Shown here: piece by piece, positions 1 through 9,797 of the stretch
Numbering within the stretch: position 1 is the first letter of the stretch
Layout of the letters: each line of letters starts with the position of its first letter
Source: Rotaria sp. Silwood1
Lineage: Eukaryota; Rotifera; Eurotatoria; Philodinida; Philodinidae
DNA length: 64,000 nucleotides
Assembly: GCA_905250075.1 (NCBI GenBank)
Contig: CAJNOP010000017.1
Location: forward strand, 1,175,575 to 1,239,574
Direction: 5' to 3'
The notes under the pieces: generated by a model
The model's database searches: none
Told to the model about the DNA's origin: nothing
The model's input: the letters and a program-made list of their open reading frames with translations, nothing else
Position numbers and translations under genes: made by a program

Positions 1-53
1 TTGGAAAACAATAAAAATCTTTTATATGAGATAATGAAGATTTTGCCTCTTAC

Positions 54-562
54 TGCATTATGCGATAATCCTTCACTCAAATATTTTGCACCTTGATCTC
101 CTATTTGATTAGATCCGAGGTGCAGTGTAATGAGTGTCTCCATGGAAGAATAAGAAACATCAATATTAGATAGACAGAGATTCTAAATTTCTTACCTTGT
201 TTCGCTGTAATGCCTCACCCAAATATTGTGCACCTTGAGCTCCGATTTCATTGTTATAGAGGTTGAGTGTAGTGAGTGTCTAAGTTATAGAATAAGACAC
301 ATCAGTATGAGATAGATAGAAATTTTATTTCTCTCACTTTGTTTTCCTTTAGTGCCTCACCCAAATATTGTGCACCTTGAGCTCCGATTTCATTATTATC
401 GAGGTTGAGTGTAGTAAGTGCCTAAGTTAAAGAATAAGAAACATCCATATGATATTGATGGAGGTTGTGTTTCTTTCATCCTGTTATCTCGCAATCCTTC
501 ACTCAAATGTTGTGCACTTACATCTTCAATTAGATTCCATGCGAGGTGAGTGTAGCTAATGC
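54..562 (-). pseudogene. Decaying leucine-rich-repeat exon array (RNI type), runs off left edge
   Basis: Four exon cassettes are visible on the minus strand at 480..562, 338..421, 196..279 and 54..137. The last three are each exactly 84 nt, phase 0, bounded by AG and GT, and encode one 28-residue repeat of the form TLTTLNLYNNEIGAQGAQYL followed by GEAL. This is the ribonuclease-inhibitor-type LRR seen in NLR proteins, normally a protein-binding solenoid. Introns are about 58 nt. The first cassette (480..562) is 83 nt: one A is missing in the LNL segment, which shifts the frame, and the bases after it are AT rather than the GT donor. A still weaker repeat relic lies near 640-700. The 3' end is beyond the window. 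I read it as a gene in decay; a live paralogue outside the window or a sequencing error could also explain the shift. Confidence 0.6.
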
Positions 563-1112
563 CTAAGTTAAGGAATAACAAACATGAATATGGGATGGAA
601 AATATTCTTCCACTCTTGCCATATTTGTACATATGCCATATTCAGATGTTGTGTTATGTATACTCGGATTAGATACTATTCACTCTACTTTTGAAAATTC
701 CGGATGAGATTTTCTTTGTGATTTTCACGGTGTCTCTGAATGACATTAAGTAGATACCATGAGTTTGATTCTATTATCAAGATACATGATTCTTATTTTA
801 TTACTCAGCTTTAAAGTATGAAATGAGCAAGAACACGTTAGGGAGACATCTGAATCGTTTTGAGTCTTCTAAATTTGAAAATTGTTTGAGTTGTTAGTAC
901 TAGGTATTGTAACTTTACGTTGATATAAACCATGCAATGGAGATTGCCGTGTCAAATGTTTTAGATGCCTGAAATTTTGAGTTGTAGATTGCCTCTGTTT
1001 TCGTATTTCTTTCGAAATATCAGTGGTAGAAAGATAAAACTATGTTACATCCATAAGTGATATCAAAGATAGTGTATTTTACCATGTTGTTGCGTAATGC
1101 GTAATAACTTAC

Positions 1113-1231
1113 AGTTTCCATATCATCATCGGTCAAGGATCTGTTTGACAAACATAATTCTAAGCTACCGGTACTGGTTGCAATAAATTGTTGGAGTTCA
1201 TGGTTTGGATGAGAAAACAGCGGTATAGAGC
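1113..1231 (-). CDS. Candidate LRR cap exon
   Basis: A 119-nt open stretch on the minus strand is bounded by an acceptor (polypyrimidine tract ending TTTTTTAG) and a GTAAGT donor. It encodes SIPLFSHPNHELQQF, then LELCLSNRSLTDDDMET, which looks like the N-terminal cap and first strand of an RNI-type LRR. It starts in phase 2 and ends in phase 0, so it can feed the phase-0 LRR cassettes to its left. It can also accept the phase-1 end of the U-box/kinase exon at 2372. Whether it is still transcribed cannot be told from sequence. Codon-level similarity to a known protein was not testable here. Confidence 0.45.
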
Positions 1232-2284
1232 CTAAAAAAGATTTGTATATTAATAAAATTTATCGATTAGAATAAACTCATTAGCTCAAATGACTGTTGG
1301 GTATTGACATATTATAACGATTTTTCTGAATCATATCTTTTCAAAAATATTGTTAGATAATTTTTTAATAATTATTTGTCTTAGAGGGAGAAAATTAAGA
1401 CTAAGATGGTGTATATTGATTCTATGTATTCATTCGCAATAGTTCTTCCTTATCCTCTTTTGAATAACAAGCAAAGGAAATGCTTTGGAAGAAAAACTAA
1501 TTCACAAACCTAAAACAAGTCTAGGTTGTTTTTAAAACATCAATCTCTAAGTTATTGAAAAGATAAACATATTTGTACAGCAACAGTATATATTCATACC
1601 ATGTATCAAGATCCAACTTCGATGCGTACTACGTATTATAAGAAAACGACTGTATTCGCGGACATGGCAGTTGAAAGCTAATGAGTTCAACGTCTAAAGA
1701 ATATTCTTGGTAATATGAAGATGAAAAACAATGATAATCAGTAATACAGCACTCAATAAGGCATGGACACTATTACATACGTCGAATCGATCTTTTATCT
1801 AGTAACTGTTGAAACCATATGTAGTATATGTGCACAATGCTATATAATACACAGGAAAAAGTGAGTGATCTGATATTTTTCAACAAACAACGTCATTAAG
1901 CATGCGTCTTATTTCAACGACGTCCCTGTTTAATATTCTAGATTTGAAATGCATAGCCATTAGCTATGCGGAATTGAGTCCTTTTTCTTTCAGATCGTCA
2001 ACCTATTGTGTCCAATAATGGATTATTGTGATGTCTATTTTAGTGAGGAGCGACTCTGACATGAATCTTACTTTCTTTGAAGAGAGCCAATGAAAACTTC
2101 TAGATTTAAAAAATAAAAGCTTTTTCCAGAAGAAATTTTCGCTATTACTGCTAAGTATCCACAAATTTCAGTTACAAATAACTAAAGATAATCAACCATT
2201 TTATTATCTCTTCATTCTTTCAAGTAGCATTTCATGAAAATCTTCATCGATATCACCTCAATAGAAACAAAGGACCCATAGTAG
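1232..2284. other. Non-coding stretch between LRR exon and kinase gene
   Basis: About 1.05 kb in which I see no convincing exon, RNA gene or repeat. If the kinase exon splices to the LRR exon, this is intron; otherwise it is the 3' flank of the kinase gene. Confidence 0.5.
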
Positions 2285-3470
2285 TCACTTCATAGTATTT
2301 ACACATAGTAGAACTGAAAATAGATTTGGTGCATTATGAAAAGTTTGATAATAAAAAAATTGAATAATTACTCGAATGATCGGCTTGCTCTGTAAGAAGC
2401 CGTTTCAGTTCACTGAACGTTGGTCGATCATTTGGTGATTGGGCCCAAGTGTTGATGATGATAGACCAATACTTTTGACTACAATTGGATGGTTTAGGTA
2501 GTAAATCACCATTCAGAACTCGGCGAATCACGTCTTCATCACGTTCAATGTCTTCCCACGGTAGTGTTCCTTGTGAATATGCTTCCCACATCAATACACC
2601 CATCGAGAAGACATCTGATTTCTCTGTATAATCATTAGGTATTACGTTAGATGAAAGTAATTCCGGTGCTGCATATCGAATCGGAATAATATTTAATGTT
2701 GTTCTTGCAGCACCCGGCACCAAAGAATAAAGTTTGCTATGAAGACTCAATCCAAAATCAGTTACTTTCACAACAATTCTATCCGAATTATTTTCATCGT
2801 AACGAAACATTAGTATATTGCGACATGCTAAATCACCATGAACTACATTATGAAATGCTAAAAATATCATAGCATCAATAATCTGTAAAAATATTTCAAT
2901 AAGAATGTCTTCATTGGGCATTGTCTTGGAATCCATTAACAGTTCGTATAAACTACCTTCAGGTGCATATTCTTGTAACAACATAATTGCATTAGATTTA
3001 ATCTTGTTATTATTTTCATGTACCAAACCAAATGTACGAACAATGTGTGGATGACGACTTAGTTCAACGTAGAAGGATGCTTCTTTTTGTGCTCGAGCTC
3101 CATCAACTTTTAAAATAACTATTTCTGGTCGATTATCATTGGTTGGCAACCATTCGGCAAGAAATATTGTCTTGCCAATTGTTGAGAAGAGTGGCCGACC
3201 TCTCTTTTTCCTAACATCAACATCAAGTATAAATTGATAATTTTTACTATGTGTTGATATTTCAAAAGAATCAACAATTTTTTTCATTGCACGATTTGGA
3301 ATCAAATTTTCAATAGATAATGGTTGGTCAGTTAGTGGGCTTGTACCTTTTTTTCGAATCCATTCTTCAATAGCTTTTCTTTCATATGTATGACCATCCT
3401 GTGCTACCACTGGATCACGAAATAACTTTAATGTGAGTGGACATGATAATGGATCGTGAGTTTTCTCCAT
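2285..3470 (-). CDS. U-box / tyrosine-kinase-like protein
   Basis: Main exon 2372..3470, starting at the ATG at 3470. Residues about 6-69 form a U-box (DPLSCPLTLKLFRDPV, then DGHTYERKAIEEW), the RING-like fold that recruits ubiquitin-conjugating enzymes. Residues about 95-360 form a protein kinase: VILK (K121), catalytic loop HGDLACRN (211-218), DFG (238-240), AAPE (267-270), DVFSMGVLMWE (286-296) and the late R349. The loop and substrate region look tyrosine-kinase-like, but HRD is replaced by HGD and no classical glycine-rich loop is obvious, so activity is uncertain. After codon 366 a GTAATT donor allows two endings: a short last exon at 2285..2313 (acceptor TTTTCAG, 58-nt intron, total 375 residues), or the LRR exon at 1231 (phase fits). 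Unspliced, the frame stops at 2334. The likely role is a cytoplasmic E3 ligase/kinase; substrate unknown. Confidence 0.8.
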
Positions 3471-3816
3471 GAGTAAAACAAACAGGGTATATGACGATGG
3501 TCTTGATGGCCGGGTTTGTCTAATTGAATGTATAGAGCAGTAGATCTTGTCTTAAAAAAAAGAAAAATATCTATGATTTTTTTGAATAAGCATTCTCAAA
3601 ACTGATGATTACTCTAAGGAAATAACAGCAATATATCGTCAAATCGAAAGATTTGAACGATAAGCAAACACGAAAAAAAAGAAGCAACATTGAAAATATT
3701 GATTCTTTCAATAACAATTAAACCTACATTGATCTATGAAACAAGAGCACTTTTTGAATGTGTTAATCTCTCGTACAAAATTGCCTACATGAGCAAGTTA
3801 ATCCGGTCTAAACTAT
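3471..3816. other. 5' flank of U-box kinase gene
   Basis: About 350 bp with no gene seen. It holds the presumed promoter and 5' UTR of the U-box/kinase gene and ends at the target-site duplication of the Mutator-like element. Confidence 0.4.
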
Positions 3817-3825
3817 TAATTTTAT
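3817..3825. repeat. Left target-site duplication of the MULE
   Basis: TAATTTTAT directly before the left end; identical copy at 7392-7400. Confidence 0.88.
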
Positions 3826-3831
3826 GGAAGT

Positions 3832-3990
3832 GACTATGTACACATATGTGTACATAGCTGGTCGGCTATGTACACTTGTGTGTACATAGCCACTTGGCTA
3901 TGTACACACAAGTGTATATAGCTGACTGACTATATACACATATGTCTATATAGCCCTTTGGCTATGTGCACACAGGTAGATATAATCAAC
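3832..3990. repeat. Left subterminal array of 32-bp palindromic units
   Basis: Five adjacent units of about 32 bp (3832, 3864, 3896, 3928, 3960). Each is an imperfect palindrome around a core such as TATGTACACATATGTGTACA, separated by 4-nt spacers (GGTC, ACTT, GACT, CTTT). The right end carries four such units, so the left end has gained, or the right end lost, one. These could be transposase-binding sites or hairpin-forming ends. Confidence 0.8.
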
Positions 3991-4631
3991 ATATTAGTAA
4001 ATATGAAGTCATATTATAATATTATATGTATTTGTTGATTAATATAAATTAATTATCTAAGTTTTTTCATAGTTTTATTAATTCTTTATTACATACGAAT
4101 AAAATATAAATCATATAGAAAAAAAATTAAGTCAAATAAAGATCAATAGTTCAGCAGCATTTCTAGTGCTTTCTCTCTTTGGTTTTAAACGAAACAGTTG
4201 AATTTCATTATTTTAAATAGAATACATGATAACCATCTAGTGTTAGCGCTTATCTTCCCTCTTCATTATATCATATTTTTTTGTCGAGACACTTATATAA
4301 AGAAAAATTTTATATCTTCTTTTCTTAGTTGATTGGGTTAAAAATAGGAAACTGAAAAATAGAAAAAGCCAAATAACTTGACATCTGAGAACATAATCTT
4401 TATTAAGATAGATTGATTTATCTTTACTTTAATCTTTTTCTCTATCGAGCTAATTAATAGTTTTTCAAATGAAATGAATTGATAATTGTTGTAATAAAAT
4501 TGATCGACTTCATATAACCTCATATATAGTACTAAATAAATCCTCTAATATTATTAAAAAGTCTATCATAATCATTCTCAATGTCTGTTACAGAAAGGTA
4601 TATGTTGCTATTATAGTTAAATCTAAGTATA

Positions 4632-5039
4632 TTGTTTCGTGCTTATCGTAATTCTTCAACTAGAAAAATAAAGCAAGATAATTATTCTCTCTTTAAAAAG
4701 CAGTTTGATAGTTGGGCACATTTTGAGAAAGAATTTAGAAATTGGTGCATTAATTGTTATCAACCAATGAATATAAAACGTTCTTCAATGAAATATAATG
4801 AAAAAATGACGAGAGAATTATTTAACTATGTTCAATACCAAAATGTAATGTATGCATGTCATCATAGATGTCCTGTTCGAAGACATATAAAAGATGAATC
4901 AAGACCAAACCAAGAATCGGCTCGATTATATTGTGAATTTATTCTCTTTCTCGTAGAGAAGAGTCTTGTGAGAATAAATTGTTTGTTTCCTTGCTTGTAT
5001 GTCCGCACTTCACACTGTAAACTAGAAAATGAGTTATAG
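4632..5039 (+). pseudogene. Broken N-terminal part of a MULE transposase-type protein
   Basis: A 135-codon frame with no good ATG at its start (it opens with TTG). The stretch FDSWAHFEKEFRNWCINCYQ, then VMYACHHRCPVRRH and ARLYCEF, has the layout of the N-terminal FAR1/ZSWIM-type DNA-binding domain found in Mutator-family transposases: an aromatic helix, then C-x-H-H-x-C and a later C. Residues after about 108 no longer look family-like and run into the nested repeats. The position inside 9-bp-duplication TIRs supports the reading. The assignment rests on motif layout only; the catalytic DDE domain is absent. Confidence 0.55.
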
Positions 5040-5054
5040 AGTTTAATCGAGGAT

Positions 5055-5190
5055 ATTCTAGGAATGCCTATATGAATTCGCCGATGAATTTCTAAATTCT
5101 TGAAAATAAGATATTCGAAACATTAAAAATATGAACTTTGATTTTCTAATTAGAAAATCAAGAGTGAATTCATATAGGCATTCCTAGAAT
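5055..5190. repeat. Perfect 25-bp inverted repeat with inner palindrome
   Basis: Arms 5055-5079 and 5166-5190 (ATTCTAGGAATGCCTATATG followed by AATTC) are exact reverse complements. A second perfect 24-bp palindrome sits at 5138-5161. This may be a small foldback insertion inside the MULE, just after the coding frame breaks down. Confidence 0.7.
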
Positions 5191-5329
5191 TTCGGATTCG
5201 GTATAGCAATTCGAGCATATTCTAAAAACTAGAAAATCAAATTTGATTTTCATATCATGATGAAGTATCTTTTATTTATTTTATTTCATGAAATAAAATA
5301 AATAAATAATTTTACTAAAGGAAAAATTC

Positions 5330-5590
5330 ATTTGATGGAACCATTCATTAATATCATCGTAAATAAACGATTAAATAATCTAATTTAAATATAAATATCA
5401 TTCAACTTTATTCATTCACTATAATATCATTGTAAATAAATAAATGAATAATTCAACTGAAACAAAAATTCATTTTATTTAATCATTCTTAAATATCATT
5501 GCAGATGGATAAATAAATAAATGAATAATTTAACTAAAATAAAAAACATTTCATTTCAATCATTCATTGATATCATAACAATTCATAAAG
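5330..5590. repeat. Degenerate AT-rich direct repeats
   Basis: Three or four diverged copies of a roughly 75-90 bp motif containing TTCATT, AATATCATTGTA and AAATAAATGAATAATT. Within the MULE interior. Confidence 0.45.
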
Positions 5591-6102
5591 AGAATATTGA
5601 TTAAAAAAATTTTTAGAAATTTTTCTTCTATCTCTTATGAGGAATAAAACTGCATGATTAAAAAATAATTGATTGTGTTCGTCAACACAGTGCGGACTAA
5701 TACAAACTGTAGCTATAGAATAAATTATTAATCTACTCGCTACAGCTGCCGGAAAGAAAATGAATGACCAATGTTGTCGGTTAATTTATATATCCAACTG
5801 AACAATAGCCACTACGCAGCTATTGTTTACTTGATTTTCTGTAAATATGTGTACGATTTTTAAATCTTGTGAAATCAGTTGTTGATTTTCCGATTTTTAA
5901 AAAATGGATTTTTTCGAAAATCAAATTGAATTTCTATAAATTGAAAAATCAAGCATTTTCGAATTATTCAAAATTCAATGAATAAATCATAAAGCTTTAA
6001 AAATGCTTCAGCTTATTTGAGATCGATTTTCCAAAAAGTAGAATTTAAAAAAAATTTACAGTGCAGTGATTGGTCCAAAAGAAGGTGAAGACAAAAAGGA
6101 TT

Positions 6103-6715
6103 ATTTTCCATAAAGCTTGATCAAACGGTAATCGAGGATGAGGAGTTCGAATCTGAGGTTAGTTCTAACTAATTATTAACTAATTATTGATTATTAATTA
6201 ATTATTAATTAATATTTTTAATAAAACTTGACCAAAGGATAATCGAGGATGATGAGTTCGAATCTAAGACTAGTTTTAACTGATTATTAATTAATTATTA
6301 ACTATTCATTAATTATTAATGTTTTCTATAAAACTTGGCCAAAGTTTATCGAAGATGGGGAATCCAAATCTGAGCTCAGTTTTAGCTAACTTATTACTAA
6401 TTAATTATTAGCTAAATATTAATTGATTATAAATTATTATTATTTTTCGTAAAGCTTCACTGCGGGTTATTGACGGTAAAGAATTCAAATCTGATGTCAG
6501 TTTTAATTATTTAATTAATAATTAGTTATTAACTAATTATTAATCATTATTATTTTAAATAAAAATTCACCATAGGTAATCAATGATGAAGAGTCTAAAT
6601 CTATGATCTGTTTCCATTAATTAGCTATTAATTAATTAATTAATAGTTATTAGTTTTTTGAATAAAGCTTCATCAAAAGTAATCAAGAACGGGTGATTTG
6701 ATCACGGACTCGATT
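6103..6715. repeat. Six-copy tandem repeat, about 110-bp unit
   Basis: Units begin near 6111, 6222, 6329, 6450, 6560 and 6663 (spacing 103-121 bp). Each has a conserved half (AAAGCTTGATCAAACGGTAA followed by a GATGAGGAGTTCGAATCTGA-like block) and an AT-only half rich in TAATTATTAA. The conserved half decays from copy 1 to copy 6. Located inside the MULE. Confidence 0.75.
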
Positions 6716-6791
6716 GGAATGATTCAATGATTTAGAGAGCAGGGATATGAGTGAGCCAGAGATGAATAACATATGTATACTAAATGAATAA

Positions 6792-6983
6792 TTTGCTGAT
6801 AATAAGAAAATAGTTCTTCTACGAGAAAGAGCTAAGCGAGTCCATAGACGAGCGTTACTTGTTTTAAAACGCTATACGGAATTAAATAAAATTGTTTTTA
6901 TGAAAAATCAAAATTTAACTCATAACGATCCAAAAATCAGGAGGTTTATAAGAATTATTCAGTTTAAACAGATAAAGCATTAG
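6792..6983 (+). pseudogene. Coding-like relic in MULE interior
   Basis: A 63-residue open frame ending in TAG at 6981-6983, basic and helical in character (RERAKRVHRRALLVLKRY, later FIRIIQFKQIKH). It lies between the 110-bp repeat array and the right TIR on the same strand as the 4632 frame. It may be the C-terminal remainder of the element's gene, split by nested repeats. No family is recognised. Confidence 0.3.
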
Positions 6984-7259
6984 AGATAGAGATGTTCCAT
7001 CTTTAATGTTTTATGATCAGATATCTTTTACGTGATCATTATGTTAAATGTATTGAAAATAATGAAATTTAATTGTTTCGTTTAAAACCACAGAGAGAAA
7101 GCACTAGATATGCTGTTGAGTTGTTGATCTTTATTTGACTTATACTTTATTTGTATGTAATAAAGAATTAATAAAATTATGAAAAAGCTTAAATATTTAA
7201 TATATATTAATCAACAAAAACATATAATATTATAATATGACTTCATATTTACTAATATA

Positions 7260-7385
7260 TTGGTTATATCTACCTGTGTGTACATAGCCAAAGGGCTATA
7301 TACACATATGTGTATATAGTCAGTCAGCTATATACACTCGTGTGTATATAGCCACTTGGCTATGTACACATATGTGTACATAGTC
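7260..7385. repeat. Right subterminal array of 32-bp palindromic units
   Basis: Mirror image of the left array with four units. Spacer order (AAGT, GACT, CTTT) matches the left array apart from the missing unit. Confidence 0.8.
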
Positions 7386-7391
7386 ACTTCC

Positions 7392-7400
7392 TAATTTTAT
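7392..7400. repeat. Right target-site duplication of the MULE
   Basis: TAATTTTAT directly after the right end; identical copy at 3817-3825. Confidence 0.88.
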
Positions 7401-8232
7401 TCCTATTAAAAAGAATATGCATTCATATATCACAAGAACTGGGGTATAAATCTCAGGAAACATTTTTAAGAGTCAATGATCTTTATATTTCAAATATTTT
7501 ACAGCCTATTGATCTTATCTATTTTATTGACGTTCAAACAAGGCTCTCGCTGTTTATAATTACGTTGGAATAATCTAGGGCAATCATTCCAACCGTCGAA
7601 AACACTGTCTTACAAGACTCGAAACGAATACAAAATGGCTTATGATTGCATTAGTTTCTCATCGTACTTTGGCGTAACCCGTCAATTCGATTCAACAACC
7701 ATCTTTCCTATGACAATCAGTCATCGTTTCTCCTACTATATTCACTATTTTACCAGTTTAATGATAAAGGCAGCGTTCTCTTCCACCTAGAAAAGCAATA
7801 AGATCTAACATCAAAATAGTTTCAAATCAATTCGTACGACTATTGTTAACAATAATCAAGAACACATTAAATAGTGAATTAAATTTTGTCGTATCTTAAA
7901 TCAGTCAGATAGCACAAAATAATCTTGTAAATATGATGGTAATAAAAACCGAAACTGGCGTGTTCAAAGGAAGATCTTTCTTTTACTATACAAGATAGAG
8001 CTGTATTGAAATATAATTGTAAGGACAGTGTATGAATTCGTACTTACACTTACGTTGATCGTCTCAGCTTGCTTTTCTTGTACAATGCAATGTGTTGATC
8101 ATTTCAGTCGTCGCACGCATAAGCAACTCTATAAGAATGTTTGCATTGCATTTCATAAAAAGCACCAATCATCTGTTTTTGTACATGTTTAGCTTCTTTT
8201 TGGTACTAAGAAACTTGTTTTTTTTAGTGTCA
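7401..8232. other. Stretch without recognised features
   Basis: No gene, RNA or repeat recognised between the MULE and the hAT-type element. Confidence 0.4.
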
Positions 8233-8240
8233 GACTGTAC

Positions 8241-9177
8241 CAGAGTTGGAACCGGACAGGTTTTTTCTGTCCGGTCCGGTTCGGCCGGTTAAAAAATCTG
8301 TCCGGTCCGGTCAGCAACCGGCCGGACGAATTTTACAGCCAAACTGGCAAAAATCCGGCGAAAATAACTGACCATAAAAGTATCTGTTCACATAAAATGT
8401 TGGCGAACGGGAAATTGAATATTCACATGCAGAAATCCAAACTAGGAGTGATCAATTTACATTTACGAAAAATTTGTAAATCCAAAAATAAATTTTAAGA
8501 AATTGAAATTTAAAATAAATTTTAAAAAGTTTTATTTATTTTGAATTTAAATTGGATTTACATAAATTTAAATTTTGTAAAATTATTTAAATTTATGTAA
8601 ATCCAATTTAAAACTATAATAAATTAACAGCAGATCGCCACTCCTAATCCGAACTGGAAATGAAAATTGGAGCTGAAACTCTCCCTTCATATTTTATAGT
8701 AAGGTGCGTCAACTTGCCGAGTCCAACATCGATATAAATTAACTATTCAGATCAAATCTGTTTTTCATCTTAATTTCAAAAAAGAAAAAAAAGGAAGTTT
8801 ATAACAAATCTAACGCAAAAACGTAAATATTTATTTTTCTTGATTCAGGCAGCTGCCTAAATAGAAGAAGAGAATAAATTATTTGATCAAGATTAAACTG
8901 AGTAATACACGAGAAAGAAATCGACAGAGATATAAAGAGAACAATCAATCATTTATAGTCAAGTTGAAGATAAGATATCTATTGAGTTTTCGCACATACA
9001 TTCTTCTGACTTGAAAATATCATAAAAAAGCCGTTTTCAGTAGAGAAAATTCTTGGGTGAAAACAACAATTTTGTAATGGTGAACTGGCAAAAATCCGGT
9101 CCTGTCCGGCCCGGTTTAACTTCTTGTCCGGTCTTGTTCGATCCGGTTCCGGTCCGACCGGACCGGTTCCAACTCTG
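8241..9177. mobile_element. hAT-type non-autonomous transposon
   Basis: A 937-bp element whose ends are CAGAGTTGGAACCGG and its exact reverse complement (15 bp), flanked by a perfect 8-bp duplication, GACTGTAC (8233-8240 and 9178-9185). An 8-bp duplication and CAG-starting ends fit the hAT superfamily. The first and last 100 bp are unusually GC-rich, built from repeats of CCGGTCCGG, against a very AT-rich background. It has no transposase, and open frames inside it are chance frames. A smaller AT-rich element appears to be nested at 8445-8644. Confidence 0.85.
8445..8644. mobile_element. Possible nested TA-inserting MITE
   Basis: The segment is bounded by TA dinucleotides (8443-8444 and 8645-8646). 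Its ends read GGAGTG inward from both sides, which is a short match. Inside is a perfect hairpin with 23-bp arms at 8551-8573 and 8585-8607 and an 11-nt loop. The ends are short, so the element call is tentative; the hairpin itself is certain. Confidence 0.45.
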
Positions 9178-9185
9178 GACTGTAC

Positions 9186-9797
9186 AATTGATGTATTCTT
9201 CTGACACAAAAAAAATCATGACTGTCTTTCAAGTAAAAAAGTAACATTTTATCAAGCAGAAAAAAATTATTGAAGATGTTAAAAAACAATTCAATTCGAA
9301 CTAATATTCATACAAGTATCTTGAATCAAATTGAATAGAGTATTACACATCTATTCTGAAACAGATTCATAAGTAATTCTAAATGTTTGCTTCAACAACT
9401 ATTTTTTCTAGTAATGAAAAAGTTCAATTGAATACTTTCAATCATAAAAGAAAACAATACCGATTAATATCGAGACAGGATTATTGATATTTACTATAGA
9501 AGTCTATGTATTAATCATCTCTATTGGACTAAGAGCAAAATTAACACAATGATATTTGTGACTGAAGATTGTAGATAACTATTTTATTTATCATATTTTA
9601 TATTAAAACACAAGCACACACATAGGTGAGTCAATTGAGATTACTTATCAATATAAAACAAGCCTAAGAAAAAAAAAATGTTCACCAGAAAAAAAAACAA
9701 AGACAAAAAACTAAAAAATAAAGAAAAATGCAAATAGTGGAAGTAAAAACAGACGAATATTAGTCTGTCTGTGTTGCACAAGAGAAAAAAAATGGAT
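9186..9797. other. 3' flank of the coiled-coil gene
   Basis: No gene recognised. A minus-strand AATAAA lies near 9584-9589, about 210 nt past the stop codon at 9798, and could be the poly(A) signal. Confidence 0.4.

Larger units (their letters stand above)
3826..7391. mobile_element. Mutator-like DNA transposon (MULE) with long inverted ends
   Basis: A 3566-bp element. Both ends begin GGAAGTGACTATGTACAC. The inverted ends pair over about 400 bp on the left (3826 to about 4230) and about 355 bp on the right (about 7036 to 7391), with roughly 85-90 percent identity by eye. It is flanked by a perfect 9-bp direct repeat, TAATTTTAT, at 3817-3825 and 7392-7400. Long TIRs plus a 9-bp duplication are the hallmark of the Mutator superfamily. 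The interior holds a truncated zinc-cluster ORF (4632-5039), nested palindromes and tandem repeats (about 5055-6715) and a coding-like relic (6792-6983). No complete transposase is present, so the copy would depend on another element. The near-perfect duplication and the well-matched ends suggest fairly recent insertion. Confidence 0.88.

Noticed and set aside
6140-6160. tRNA gene suggested by GAGTTCGAATCTGA
   Set aside because: No acceptor stem, D arm or anticodon arm can be formed around it, and it recurs as part of a degenerate tandem repeat.
8092-8292. Small plus-strand ORF at the hAT left end
   Set aside because: It spans the insertion boundary and has no protein-like features.
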